A DNA stretch of 64,000 nucleotides from QAMX01 sp964515055 (GTDB lineage: Bacteria > Bacillota > Clostridia > Oscillospirales > QAMX01): positions 1 to 64,000 of the forward strand of contig CAZEUG010000007.1 of assembly GCA_964515055.1 (NCBI GenBank). The letters are read 5' to 3'. Below the pieces are notes generated by a model. That model was not told the origin of the DNA and made no database searches. It was given only the letters and a program-made list of their open reading frames with translations. A program made the position numbers and the translations under genes. Shown piece after piece: positions 9,066 through 17,804 of this stretch. Positions within the stretch are counted from its first letter, which is position 1, and the number at the start of each line of letters is the position of its first letter.

Positions 9066-10265
9066 ATGAAGAAAAAATGCGTGATCGTTTTGATGCTTTG
9101 CTGTTTACTGAGCGGGATATGTCAGGCGGGCGGTGATCCGGTGCTGCCGTCCGTTGCAGACAGAAATAACGCAACGGGAGCCGATGCAACCGTCACAATT
9201 GGAGCCATAGACAATCTACGGGCAGAAAGCGCCATTCTGGTGGATCTGAATACCGGGAAGACGCTTTATGACTGGAATGCCGATGAGGTTCTGCCGCCTG
9301 CATCCATTACCAAAATCATGACACTGCTGCTGGTCATCGAAGCGGCAGAGCGCGGAGATGTTCAATACAGTGATTTAGTGACGGCCAGCGAACACGCCTG
9401 CTCCATGGGCGGCGCACAGATTTACCTGAAGGTTGGCGAGCAGATGAGCGTGGAGGAGCTGATCAAGGCTGTTTCCATTGCCTCGGCCAACGATGCTGCC
9501 GTTGCACTTGCGGAACACATTGCCGGCAGTGAGAGCCTGTTTGTATCGAAAATGAATGAACGAGCCCGGGAACTTGGAATGTCGCAGACAACGTTTCAAA
9601 ATGCCTGTGGGCTGGATGCGGAAAACCATGTCACAACAGCCAGAGACATTGCAAAAATGAGCGTAGAGCTCTGTAAGCACGAAAAGGCCTTTGCGTATTC
9701 GACGACGTGGATGGATTCTGTGCGCAACGGAGCTTTTCAACTGGTGAACACCAACAAACTCATTCGAACCTATCGCGGCATCACCGGCCTGAAGACCGGC
9801 TCTACCGGGAAAGCGAAATGCTGCCTGTCGGCAACGGCAGCACGCGACGATGTTGCGCTGTGTGCGGTGGTTATGGGGTGTGAAACCGGAACCATCCGCT
9901 TTGAAAGCGCAGCGGCGCTGCTGGACTATGGCTTTGCCACGTTCGAACGCGTCAATCTGACGGATTCCATTGAACTGCCGGAAATTCGGATTCGATACGG
10001 AACCGAAGAATCTGTACAGCCGGTCTGCGATGCGGACACGTCTGTCCTGCTGGCACGTGGAAAAAAGGAACGGCTGCTGCAGACCGTCGAAATCAGTGAA
10101 GAGCTGAATGCACCGATTCAGGCCGGAGAGGTGGTCGGAACGATCATCGTCACCTGCGAAGAAGAAGAAATTGCGCGCGTTCCGATCATCGTACAGACAG
10201 CGGTGGAGCGGCTGTCCTGGCTACAGGCCTTTTCAAGGCTGTTGAGCGCATTCAGAGTTTTTTAG
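9066..10265 (+). CDS. dacF: D-alanyl-D-alanine carboxypeptidase (DacF/DacA type, penicillin-binding protein 5 family)
   Basis: Exported serine peptidase of about 399 residues that trims the terminal D-alanine from peptidoglycan stem peptides. An N-terminal signal peptide (about residues 1-22) precedes the S11 domain. The active-site motifs are ASITK (Ser80-x-x-Lys83), SAN (in SIASANDA) and KTG (in LKTGSTGKAK). A C-terminal PBP5-like beta domain ends the protein, and a hydrophobic/basic tail (LSWLQAFSRLLSAFRVF) suits membrane attachment. The frame opens earlier at 9027, but ATG 9066 (MKKKCVIVLML) starts the signal peptide and has GGAG upstream. DacF against DacA or DacB cannot be settled here. 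Confidence 0.92.
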   Translation: MKKKCVIVLMLCCLLSGICQAGGDPVLPSVADRNNATGADATVTIGAIDNLRAESAILVDLNTGKTLYDWNADEVLPPASITKIMTLLLVIEAAERGDVQYSDLVTASEHACSMGGAQIYLKVGEQMSVEELIKAVSIASANDAAVALAEHIAGSESLFVSKMNERARELGMSQTTFQNACGLDAENHVTTARDIAKMSVELCKHEKAFAYSTTWMDSVRNGAFQLVNTNKLIRTYRGITGLKTGSTGKAKCCLSATAARDDVALCAVVMGCETGTIRFESAAALLDYGFATFERVNLTDSIELPEIRIRYGTEESVQPVCDADTSVLLARGKKERLLQTVEISEELNAPIQAGEVVGTIIVTCEEEEIARVPIIVQTAVERLSWLQAFSRLLSAFRVF

Positions 10266-10270
10266 AAAAG

Positions 10271-10313
10271 CGGATCCGAATCGGCGAGCGAATGCAGAAC
10301 CGGTTTGGATCCG
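10271..10313. terminator. Bidirectional hairpin between dacF and prmA
   Basis: A 14-bp stem, with some G-U pairs, joins 10271-10284 and 10300-10313. It is flanked by AAAA and TTT, between two converging genes. Confidence 0.65.
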
Positions 10314-10319
10314 ACTGCT

Positions 10320-11285
10320 TTATGCCTGCAATCCGACAATGACTGCACACCAGTTGTTGTCAATCTGGACGGCTTGAATGGCAAAACCGGCCTTCTGAAC
10401 GGCAGAGAGAATGTCTTCCAGTCGGGCATCGATGATACCGGAGAGGATCAATGTGCCCTTGGGGCTGAGCAGCTCTTTGGCCTTTGGCAGCAATGCCAAA
10501 ATGACGTCAGCGACAATATTCATGACGATGAGATCGTAGCCGCCAGGGCGATCTGCGCAGGACGAATCCCGGCAAAGATCGCACGCATGAAACTCGGTCC
10601 GATCGGATACATGGTTCAGGGCAGCATTGCTGCGGGAGACTTCAGCCGCTTTCTGATCAATATCGGCGCCGACCACATAGCTCGCGCCGAGCAGGGCCGC
10701 GATAATCGAGAGAATACCGCTGCCGCAGCCCATATCCAGTACGACTTCCCCACCATGAATCCGCTCCTCCAGCGCTTTCATGCACAGCTGTGTCGTTTCG
10801 TGCGTTCCGCTGCCGAATGCCAGGCCGGGATTGCAGACAAAGACAACACGCCCCTCCGGGTCGTCCAGCGTTTCCCATTCCGGCTTCACATAGAGCCGCT
10901 CACCGACTTTGAACGGCTTGTAGTATTTCATCCAGGCGGTGGCCCATTCGGCGTCATCGGTGACTGTGAAGCTGATGGCCAGGGTGCCAAAATCGATATC
11001 ATCACGGGCTGTCCGCAGTTCAGACGTTGCAGCTTGCAGGAGCTCCATCAACTCGTCCTGCTGATCCTCGTCGCTGACATAGAGGGTGATCCGGGAAACG
11101 CCTTGTTTTGCCTGAAGCAGGGATTCATCCACATAATCCCAGCAGGTTCGATTGTTTTCCAGAAAGTCTTCAAAGTCTTTCTCGTCTTCAATTGCAAAAT
11201 CTTCCAGACCAATCGCAATCAGTTTATCGGAAAGCGGTTCAATGCCTTCCGATGTCGTATCGATGTGAATTTCCAGCCAATTCAT
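10320..11285 (-). CDS. prmA: Ribosomal protein L11 methyltransferase
   Basis: SAM-dependent methyltransferase of 321 residues acting on ribosomal protein L11. The N-terminal substrate-binding domain (MNWLEIHIDTTSEG...) is followed by the Rossmann methyltransferase domain. The SAM-binding loop DMGCGSGILSIIAALLGA lies near residue 180. The family motif NIVADVILALLP is near 250. The start overlaps the Nudix gene stop by ATGA and has GGGGAG 8 nt upstream, which indicates translational coupling. It is the last gene of lysA-nudix-prmA. Confidence 0.96.
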   Translation of the reverse strand: MNWLEIHIDTTSEGIEPLSDKLIAIGLEDFAIEDEKDFEDFLENNRTCWDYVDESLLQAKQGVSRITLYVSDEDQQDELMELLQAATSELRTARDDIDFGTLAISFTVTDDAEWATAWMKYYKPFKVGERLYVKPEWETLDDPEGRVVFVCNPGLAFGSGTHETTQLCMKALEERIHGGEVVLDMGCGSGILSIIAALLGASYVVGADIDQKAAEVSRSNAALNHVSDRTEFHACDLCRDSSCADRPGGYDLIVMNIVADVILALLPKAKELLSPKGTLILSGIIDARLEDILSAVQKAGFAIQAVQIDNNWCAVIVGLQA

Positions 11286-11824
11286 AAAGCTGACTCCCCT
11301 TTTTTCTCTTGTCGATGAAGGTCGCGTTCATCCTTCAGATCAAACAGCAAATCAATCAGTGACAGGTGATACGGGATAAAGCGCCCGTCATGAATCATTT
11401 CATGGATTTCTTCACGTGAAGCCCAGCGCAGTTCAGAGACTTCTTCCGGCTGCGGCGTCAACGCTGCAATGTCCACGGGGTGCGTGAGGATATAAAAATC
11501 ATCAAAACCGGTTTCGAAGTTAGCGGTGAAAGCAGGTCGAATCCGGGTCAGGTCAAGTGAAAGTCCAATTTCCTCGCGCATTTCCCGTTCGGCTGCGGCA
11601 CGGGAATCGTCACCGGCAATGGCGCTGCCGCCGACAGAAAAATCCCACAGATCCGGCCAGCCGCTCTTAAAAGGCTGACGATGCTGAATCAGCATCCGAC
11701 CGGCTTCATCGAAAATACAAATGTGTACAACCAGATGGTAGGTTCCGGGCGGCTGAGGCTCTCCGCGTTGCATCGTACCGGGCAGGCGATTCCGGTATTC
11801 GTCAAACAAATCCCAAAGCTCCAT
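11282..11824 (-). CDS. Nudix hydrolase
   Basis: A 180-residue Nudix protein that probably hydrolyses a nucleoside-diphosphate derivative. Its layout resembles the isopentenyl-diphosphate-isomerase-like Nudix subgroup (HLVVHICIFDEAGRMLIQHRQ, then WDFSVGGSAIAGD). The Nudix box is GGSAIAGDDSRAAAEREMREE followed by IGL. The usual first Glu of GX5E is replaced by Asp, while the REMREEIGL core is intact. The substrate cannot be predicted. GGAGGAGAG precedes ATG 11824, 17 nt after the lysA stop. It is coupled to prmA by a 4-nt overlap. Confidence 0.9.
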   Translation of the reverse strand: MELWDLFDEYRNRLPGTMQRGEPQPPGTYHLVVHICIFDEAGRMLIQHRQPFKSGWPDLWDFSVGGSAIAGDDSRAAAEREMREEIGLSLDLTRIRPAFTANFETGFDDFYILTHPVDIAALTPQPEEVSELRWASREEIHEMIHDGRFIPYHLSLIDLLFDLKDERDLHRQEKKGESAL

Positions 11825-11840
11825 ATCCCCTGCTCTCCTC

Positions 11841-13100
11841 CTAATCTGTGAGGCCTTTCAGACCGGCAAAATCGAGTGTTGCAAAATAATCCTTCGGGGT
11901 TTCGGCGCGGCGAATCATCGAAACAGAACCGTCTTCATGGAGCAGCAGCTCAGCTGAGCGCAATTTGCCATTGTAATTGTACCCCATGGAATGCCCGTGC
12001 GCCCCTGTATCGTGAATGAAAACGTAGTCGCCGATTGCAATTTCGGGCATCTTGCGATCAATGGCGAATTTATCGTTGTTCTCACAGAGCGAACCGGTGA
12101 CATCGTATGTGTGTGTACAGGGAGCATTTTCCTTGCCAAGCACCGTAATATGGTGATAGGCGCCGTACATGGCGGGGCGCATCAGGTTGCAGGCACAGGC
12201 ATCCAGGCCGATGTAATCCTTATAGGTGCGTTTTTCATGAATGACGCGGGAAACCAGTGCGCCGTAGGGCGCGAGCATATACCGTCCAAGCTCCGTATAA
12301 ATCCGAACATCTGTCATACCGGCCGGCACAAAAATCTCCTCGTAGACGCGGCGGACGCCGTCTCCGACACGCATGATATCCACGGCTGGCTGATCCGGCA
12401 GATACGGGACGCCGATGCCGCCGGAGAGGTTGACAAATTCAATTTTCACACCGAGCTTGTCCGATAAATTACGTGCAACCGTGAACAGCTCCCGCGCCAG
12501 TGTCGGATAGTATTCCTCGGTCGATGTGTTGCTGGATAAGAATGCGTGCAGACCGAAGCGCTTGACACCGCGATCCCGTAAAATACGGATGCCTTCAAAT
12601 AACTGTTCCGGCGTGAAGCCGTATTTGGCATCGGCCGGTGCATTCATGATGGAGTTGCTGATTGAAAAGGTGCCGGGGTTGTAGCGGCAGCTGATGACCT
12701 CCGGCAGACCGGCCGCCTGTTCCAAAAAGTCAATATGCGAAATGTCGTCCAGATTGATGGTCGCGTTAAGCTTGCGTGCCAATACAAAGTCTTCAGCCGG
12801 TGTATCATTGGAGGAAAACATGATGTGGTCACCGGTGATTCCACAGGCTTCCGACAGCATCAATTCTGTATAGGAGGAGCAATCGGTGCCGCAGCCGACC
12901 GATGCCAGCAATTTCAGGATAAAGGGGTTCGGCGTTGCTTTGACAGCGAAAAATTCGCGATAGCCTGGGTTCCAGGAAAACGCCTGATACAGTTTTTCGG
13001 CATTTTTGCGGATGCCTGCTTCGTCATAAATATGAAACGGCGTCGGATACTGTGCCGCAATTTTCTCGATGATTTCTTTTGTGACAAACGGTGACTTCAT
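11841..13100 (-). CDS. lysA: Diaminopimelate decarboxylase family protein (PLP, fold III)
   Basis: About 419 residues of the LysA/ornithine-decarboxylase fold. In LysA, meso-diaminopimelate is decarboxylated to L-lysine. The PLP lysine is in FFAVKATPNP (near residue 52). The glycine-rich phosphate loop is NLSGGIGVPY, and the catalytic cysteine motif is GSLCENNDKFA. The usual EPGR is ELGR here, so this is a divergent subgroup and another amino-acid substrate is possible. The frame opens to a TTG at 13154, but ATG 13100 fits better with family starts. It has its own consensus promoter overlapping the end of the symporter gene. asd, dapA and dapB lie 4 kb away and support a lysine role. Confidence 0.88.
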   Translation of the reverse strand: MKSPFVTKEIIEKIAAQYPTPFHIYDEAGIRKNAEKLYQAFSWNPGYREFFAVKATPNPFILKLLASVGCGTDCSSYTELMLSEACGITGDHIMFSSNDTPAEDFVLARKLNATINLDDISHIDFLEQAAGLPEVISCRYNPGTFSISNSIMNAPADAKYGFTPEQLFEGIRILRDRGVKRFGLHAFLSSNTSTEEYYPTLARELFTVARNLSDKLGVKIEFVNLSGGIGVPYLPDQPAVDIMRVGDGVRRVYEEIFVPAGMTDVRIYTELGRYMLAPYGALVSRVIHEKRTYKDYIGLDACACNLMRPAMYGAYHHITVLGKENAPCTHTYDVTGSLCENNDKFAIDRKMPEIAIGDYVFIHDTGAHGHSMGYNYNGKLRSAELLLHEDGSVSMIRRAETPKDYFATLDFAGLKGLTD

Positions 13101-13169
13101 GTAATACCATCCTGTTCTGATTCTGCGTAAATTGGCAAAAAGCTGCTGTGTCAAATCGATCCAGATTAT

Positions 13170-13198
13170 ATTATACGCAAATTATCAAACACTGTCAA
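13170..13198 (-). promoter_or_regulatory. Consensus sigma-A promoter of lysA
   Basis: On the minus strand, TTGACA (13193-13198) and TATAAT (13170-13175) are exactly 17 nt apart. The -35 overlaps the last codons of the upstream symporter gene. Confidence 0.9.
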
Positions 13199-14517
13199 CG
13201 TGAATTCAGTACAAGGATTGATTTCTGCTTTTCGTGCTTTACCACAGAAATTAACAGAATGCAGACCAGTAGATTTGGAATGGCCATCAAGGCCGTTGCG
13301 ATATCCGTGACAGCGAACACCGCCCGAAGCCTGGCACCGGCGCAGAATACCGGAAGGATCGCGTAAATCAACCGGTACATCCGTTTCAGCGTCTGCGAAG
13401 AGGAAAAGTACGCCAGGCATTGTTCACCGTAGAACGACCAGGAGGCCAGTGTTGCTAAAACCAGCAAAACCATTGTAGCGTTGACGATAAATGCACCACA
13501 GCCGGGCAGAAAATATGCAAAGGCATCTGTCACGAGCGTGGTGGCAGAGCGATTGGGAAGCTCACCCGCCATCAAAACGACGAGGGATGTAAACGTGCAA
13601 AAGACAACGGTATCCAAAAATGGGCCGGTCATTGAAATAAGTCCCTGACGATGTGCGCTGGGTTCATTTGTCGCAGAGGCGAGAATGGGCTCTGTCCCCA
13701 TTCCGGCTTCGTTCGAATAGATGCCACGCGCCATGCCGTACCGGATGGCACCACCAACCAGACCGCCGAGCCCGGCGCGGAGAGAAAAAGCATCTTTCAG
13801 AATAGACGCAATCGCCATCGGCAGCCGATGGTGGTAGCAGATCATGATCCAGATGGATGAGCCGATAAAAAAGATGGACATCACCGGCACGAGAAAGCCG
13901 GAAATTCTGGCGATTCGCTTCCCGCCACCCAATAAGGTGAAACCGGCAAACAGACTCAAAAAGAGGCCGGTGACGATGGGCGGAATTCCATAGCTCTCCC
14001 GTAGTGTACTGCCGAGAGCACCAGAAGGAAGTGCATCTGCCATAGTCAGCGAGATCAGAATCCCGGAGGCTGCAAACATGCAGGCCGTTTTCCGATATCC
14101 GATATCCCGCATGACATACATGGGGCCACCGTAATGCCCCTGAGAGGCAGAACGCCTGTGCAGGACGGACAATACGCTTTCGGCATAGCGTGCGGCCATA
14201 CCCAATAAAGCAGAAACCCACATCCAGAAAATTGCGCCTGCTCCGCCCAAAAGGATCGCTGAGCTGACGCCAATGATATTGCCGGGTCCCATGACGGCAC
14301 CGAGAGCGGCCAGTAAGGCTCCAGTGGCGGAAAAACCGTTTTTGTCATCTGATTTTGGATGGCGCAGATCGGAGCGAATGGCTGCAAATGCCTGGAACAA
14401 CCCAGTGAACTGAATCCAACGCAGCTGAATGGAAAAAAAGAGCCCACTCCCAACAAAGAGGCAGAGTGTCGGAATGCCCCATACAACGGCACTAATTTGT
14501 TCGAGAAAAGCCGTCAT
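13195..14517 (-). CDS. Sodium:alanine symporter family (AGCS) amino-acid transporter
   Basis: A 440-residue integral membrane protein that imports alanine, glycine or a similar small amino acid with Na+ or H+. AGCS signatures include GALLAALGAVMGPGNIIGVS (about 75-95), AIFWMWVSALLGMAARYAES and the GPMYVM motif. RYGMARGIYSNEAGMGTEP, near residue 280, is the family fingerprint. About ten hydrophobic segments are visible. The open frame extends much further upstream, to 15150, but that part is not homologous. ATG 14517 (MTAFLEQISAVVWGIPTL) has GGGGAGG in front. The stop overlaps the lysA promoter. Confidence 0.95.
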   Translation of the reverse strand: MTAFLEQISAVVWGIPTLCLFVGSGLFFSIQLRWIQFTGLFQAFAAIRSDLRHPKSDDKNGFSATGALLAALGAVMGPGNIIGVSSAILLGGAGAIFWMWVSALLGMAARYAESVLSVLHRRSASQGHYGGPMYVMRDIGYRKTACMFAASGILISLTMADALPSGALGSTLRESYGIPPIVTGLFLSLFAGFTLLGGGKRIARISGFLVPVMSIFFIGSSIWIMICYHHRLPMAIASILKDAFSLRAGLGGLVGGAIRYGMARGIYSNEAGMGTEPILASATNEPSAHRQGLISMTGPFLDTVVFCTFTSLVVLMAGELPNRSATTLVTDAFAYFLPGCGAFIVNATMVLLVLATLASWSFYGEQCLAYFSSSQTLKRMYRLIYAILPVFCAGARLRAVFAVTDIATALMAIPNLLVCILLISVVKHEKQKSILVLNSR

Positions 14518-14660
14518 TGAACAAACCTCCCCATGAATTTCTAAACCGAAAATCCTATTGGATGTGTATGCGCCACCCTTGCAAATATGCGTTGAAATCC
14601 ATTCGTGGAACGCTGTCCCCTGCCGGATATCCGTCTGTTTCGAATGAAAAGACGGGTTGA

Positions 14661-14696
14661 AAAAAGAGTATGTTTCTGGTGAAACATACTCTTTTT
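14661..14696. terminator. Bidirectional intrinsic terminator downstream of nadE
   Basis: A 16-bp perfect stem joins 14661-14676 and 14681-14696 with loop TGGT. It has U-runs on both strands and sits just after the nadE stop. The remaining sequence, 14518-14660, holds the symporter leader and nothing else I can support. Confidence 0.9.
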
Positions 14697-14704
14697 CAAT
14701 CAAA

Positions 14705-16639
14705 TCATTTCGTTCTGCTTTGAGCTTCCTGATCCAGCCGATCCAGCTCGGCCATCCAGAGCGATGCGAACGCATCACTTGGCATCCGCCAGTCGCCACG
14801 CGGCGAAAGGGAAAGTGAGCCAACCTTCGGCCCATCCGGCAAACAGGAGCGCTTGAATTGCTGCGAGAAGAAACGGCGGTAGAAATTGTGGAGCCAGTAC
14901 CGCAAAGTTGAGTCATTGAATTCGTTGGCAAAGGCATCGCGGGCGATGCGAAGTACTTTGGCCGGGTCATATCCGCGCCGAATGCAGTAAAACAGGTAGA
15001 AGTCATGTAGCAGGTATGGCCCCACCAATTCCTCTGTTTTCTGAGCAATTTCTTCCCCATTGCCCGGCAGCAGCTCCGGACTGACCGGTGTATCCAGAAT
15101 GTCCCGCAAGACCGATGCCAGCTGCGGATTGTCTGCGGCAGCGGCTTCATGCGCGACGAGATGACGAATCAACGTTTTGGGTACGGATGCATTGACGCCG
15201 TACATCGACATATGATCTCCGTTATAGGTCGCCCAGCCAAGCGCCAGCTCACTCAAATCGCCGGTGCCGACGACTAGGCCGCCCTGCTCGTTAGCCAGAT
15301 CCATGAGCACCTGCGTGCGTTCACGTGCCTGTGCATTTTCAAAGACGACATTGTGGTTATCCGGATCGTGTTCGATATCTGCAAAATGGCGGGAGACCGA
15401 TTCGGCGATGTTGATCGTCTTTGCGGGTATGCCGAGGAGCTGACAAAGCGTAACCGCGTTGTTTTTGGTTCGGGCGGTCGTGCCGAAGCACGGCATGGTG
15501 ACAGCCGTGATCTCCGTGACCGGACGATTGAGCAAGGACATGGCGCGGACTGCAACCAGAAGAGCCAGGCAGGAATCCAAACCACCGGAAATCCCGATCA
15601 CCAGAGACTTGGCAGATGTGTGCCGAACGCGGCGGGCAAGGCCATGCGCCTGAATTTGCAGGATGTCTTCACAGCGCCGCTGGCGAAGGACGGGATCCTG
15701 AGGGACAAACGGTTCCTTCGCAAAGTGTCTGGAAAGTGGTGTCGGATGGATTTGCAGATCAAATGCAATCTTCTCATATCCCGTCGTATCAACCTGATGC
15801 GAGGAAATTCTCCGACGTTCTGCGGCGAGATAGGCTACATCGATTTCACTCATTGCAAAACCGCGATCAAATGGAGTGGTTTCGGCCAGAATGGAGCCGT
15901 TTTCGCCGATCAGATGATGCGCGGCAAAAACCATATCAGTTGTAGATTCGTCCTCTCCGGCATCCGCGTAGACATACCCGCAGAGCAGCCGGGCAGACTG
16001 CGAGGAAACCAGCATACGACGGTAATCGCTCTTGCCGACCGTTTCGTTGCTGGCAGACAGATTGCAGATGATGGTGGCGCCGGCACGGGCGTGTCTGATG
16101 GACGGCGGAGCTGCGACCCACAAATCTTCACAGATTTCAACGCCGACCTGCAACTCCGAAAGCTGCAGCGCACAAAAGAGCAGATGCGTGCCGAAGGGAA
16201 CCGTTTGACCGTTGACCGTGATCTGAGCATTGTCAGCAGGAGCGGGTGAAAAATAGCGCGGTTCGAAAAACTCCGCATAGTCCGGCAGATGGGTCTTTGG
16301 AACGATACCGAGAAGATGACCATCAAACAGTACAGCGGCACAGTTATACAGCTTCTGGTTGTTTGCAATGGGAAGGCCGACCAGCACCAGCAGATTTTTA
16401 CCACGTGTCGACGCTGTAATCCGTTCCAGCGCGTGCAGTGCCCCCTGCAAAAGGGTCTGCTGCAAAAAAAGATCCCCACAGGTGTACCCGGTGATGCACA
16501 ATTCCGGAAGCGTCAAAACCGATACCTGGGATTGTACAGCCTGATCAATTGCATCAATGATTCTGTCGGCGTTGTACGCGCAATCGGCAACGCGCAACGC
16601 CGGAGAAAACGCAGCAACACGAACAAATCCGTTCTGCAT
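14705..16639 (-). CDS. nadE: Glutamine-dependent NAD(+) synthetase
   Basis: Two-domain enzyme of about 644 residues that amidates nicotinic acid adenine dinucleotide to NAD+ with glutamine as nitrogen donor. The N-terminal nitrilase-like glutaminase has its triad in LPELCITGYTCGD (Glu near 46), VPKTHLPDYAEFFE (Lys) and VGVEICEDLW (Cys). The C-terminal ATP pyrophosphatase domain has the P-loop ISGGLDSCLALL, near 360. The reading frame opens at 16711, but ATG 16639 follows CGGAGG and begins the conserved MQNGFVRVAAFSP. It is monocistronic and ends at a strong terminator. Confidence 0.97.
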   Translation of the reverse strand: MQNGFVRVAAFSPALRVADCAYNADRIIDAIDQAVQSQVSVLTLPELCITGYTCGDLFLQQTLLQGALHALERITASTRGKNLLVLVGLPIANNQKLYNCAAVLFDGHLLGIVPKTHLPDYAEFFEPRYFSPAPADNAQITVNGQTVPFGTHLLFCALQLSELQVGVEICEDLWVAAPPSIRHARAGATIICNLSASNETVGKSDYRRMLVSSQSARLLCGYVYADAGEDESTTDMVFAAHHLIGENGSILAETTPFDRGFAMSEIDVAYLAAERRRISSHQVDTTGYEKIAFDLQIHPTPLSRHFAKEPFVPQDPVLRQRRCEDILQIQAHGLARRVRHTSAKSLVIGISGGLDSCLALLVAVRAMSLLNRPVTEITAVTMPCFGTTARTKNNAVTLCQLLGIPAKTINIAESVSRHFADIEHDPDNHNVVFENAQARERTQVLMDLANEQGGLVVGTGDLSELALGWATYNGDHMSMYGVNASVPKTLIRHLVAHEAAAADNPQLASVLRDILDTPVSPELLPGNGEEIAQKTEELVGPYLLHDFYLFYCIRRGYDPAKVLRIARDAFANEFNDSTLRYWLHNFYRRFFSQQFKRSCLPDGPKVGSLSLSPRGDWRMPSDAFASLWMAELDRLDQEAQSRTK

Positions 16640-16704
16640 AAAAAACCTCCGTTGATGGTTCACATTCATTTGAAAAATATGGGTATTCGATCGGTATACG
16701 TAGA

Positions 16705-16736
16705 AAAACACCGACTTTCAAAAAAGTCGGTGTTTT
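16705..16736. terminator. Terminator of the tRNA-Ala gene
   Basis: A 14-bp perfect stem joins 16705-16718 and 16723-16736, ending in U-runs on both strands. It begins one base after the encoded CCA of the tRNA. Confidence 0.9.
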
Positions 16737-16737
16737 C

Positions 16738-16813
<76 letters not shown>

Positions 16814-16854
16814 ATGAACATTTTGAATGTCGAGCACTGCGCTCAACGAGGTAT

Positions 16855-16883
16855 ATTATACCAGATATCATTTCGTTTGTCAA
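16855..16883 (-). promoter_or_regulatory. Consensus promoter of the tRNA-Ala gene
   Basis: On the minus strand, TTGACA (16878-16883) and TATAAT (16855-16860) are 17 nt apart, with TGG before the -10. Confidence 0.92.
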
Positions 16884-16912
16884 GCCTCAAACGAAAATTT
16901 CTTCAAAAAAAT

Positions 16913-16949
16913 TTCTGCCCGCCACGCGGATGAGCGAAGGCGGGCAGAA
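16913..16949 (-). terminator. Intrinsic terminator after dapB
   Basis: An 11-bp stem joins 16913-16923 and 16939-16949. On the minus strand it is followed by ATTTTTTT. Confidence 0.9.
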
Positions 16950-16958
16950 TTCGCATTC

Positions 16959-17717
16959 TTACTCGTTGGAAAGAACGTCATTCATCGAATACAGACGCTT
17001 TTCCTGAACCGAAGCCATGTACTGTGCTGCGCGCAGTGCGCCGGATGCAAACACTTCCCGACTGGATACGCTGTGCGACAGTGTAATCACCTCATTATAT
17101 CCGGCAAAAATCACATCGTGATCGCCGCAAATGGTGCCGCCGCGGATGGAATGGATGCCGATTTCATCTTTGGAGCGGGGTTTGCGGACGGAATGCCGAT
17201 CATAAACGTATTGTTTGCCGTCATCAAATGCTGAAGCGGCGGCGTCCGCAAGCATCAGCGCAGTGCCGCTGGGTGCATCGAGCTTTTGATTGTGATGCTT
17301 TTCGACGATTTCGATATCAAACTGGGTGCCGAGAATCGCAGCGGCCTTTTGCGTCAGCATGGCCAACAGATTCACACCGAGTGACATATTGGCTGATCGA
17401 AACAGCGGCACCTGTTTCGATGCTTCCTGAATGGCCTGAAGGTCGTCCTCCGTGTAGCCAGTGGTTGCCAGAATGGCCGGAATCTGATGTTCAACTGCGT
17501 AGTGCAGGATAGACGGCAATGCGGATACATGTGAGAAGTCAATGATCACATCGGCCGTCCCGGTGTATTCTGCAATGTCCTTGTAAACCGGGAAGCTGGA
17601 AGACGGTTGGCAAACCCGATCAACGCCTGCAACGATGACGGCATCGTATGTGTCTACGATGGAAGCGATGGCATGTCCCATACGCCCGTTGCAGCCGGAT
17701 AAAATGATTTGAATCAT
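16959..17717 (-). CDS. dapB: 4-hydroxy-tetrahydrodipicolinate reductase
   Basis: DapB of 252 residues reduces 4-hydroxy-tetrahydrodipicolinate with NAD(P)H in the diaminopimelate/lysine pathway. The nucleotide-binding motif GCNGRMGHAI is at residues 8-17. The substrate-binding and catalytic signature HHNQKLDAPSGTA is near 145. The frame opens at a TTG at 17741, but ATG 17717 (MIQIILSGCNGRMG) fits the family and has GGCAGG upstream. It is the last gene of asd-dapA-dapB, separated from dapA by a hairpin that lacks a U-run. Confidence 0.97.
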   Translation of the reverse strand: MIQIILSGCNGRMGHAIASIVDTYDAVIVAGVDRVCQPSSSFPVYKDIAEYTGTADVIIDFSHVSALPSILHYAVEHQIPAILATTGYTEDDLQAIQEASKQVPLFRSANMSLGVNLLAMLTQKAAAILGTQFDIEIVEKHHNQKLDAPSGTALMLADAAASAFDDGKQYVYDRHSVRKPRSKDEIGIHSIRGGTICGDHDVIFAGYNEVITLSHSVSSREVFASGALRAAQYMASVQEKRLYSMNDVLSNE

Positions 17718-17763
17718 GGAAAAACCTGCCTTATCTGTCAAAGTAGAATCGTGAGAACAGAGA

Positions 17764-17799
17764 CAAGCCGCTCTGAGCTATCACCTACAGAGCGGCTTG
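17764..17799 (-). other. Hairpin between dapA and dapB
   Basis: An 11-bp perfect stem joins CAAGCCGCTCT (17764-17774) and AGAGCGGCTTG (17789-17799), just downstream of the dapA stop. No U-run follows, so an RNA stability or processing element is as likely as partial termination. Confidence 0.6.
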
Positions 17800-17804
17800 C
17801 ACCG

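Noticed and set aside
10305..11318. Open plus-strand frame opposite prmA
   Set aside because: prmA has all methyltransferase motifs and a coupled start. The opposite frame has no family features.
14518..15150. Upstream extension of the AGCS symporter frame to 651 codons
   Set aside because: The extension overlaps the nadE terminator and coding end and is not transporter-like. A GGGGAGG ribosome site supports ATG 14517.
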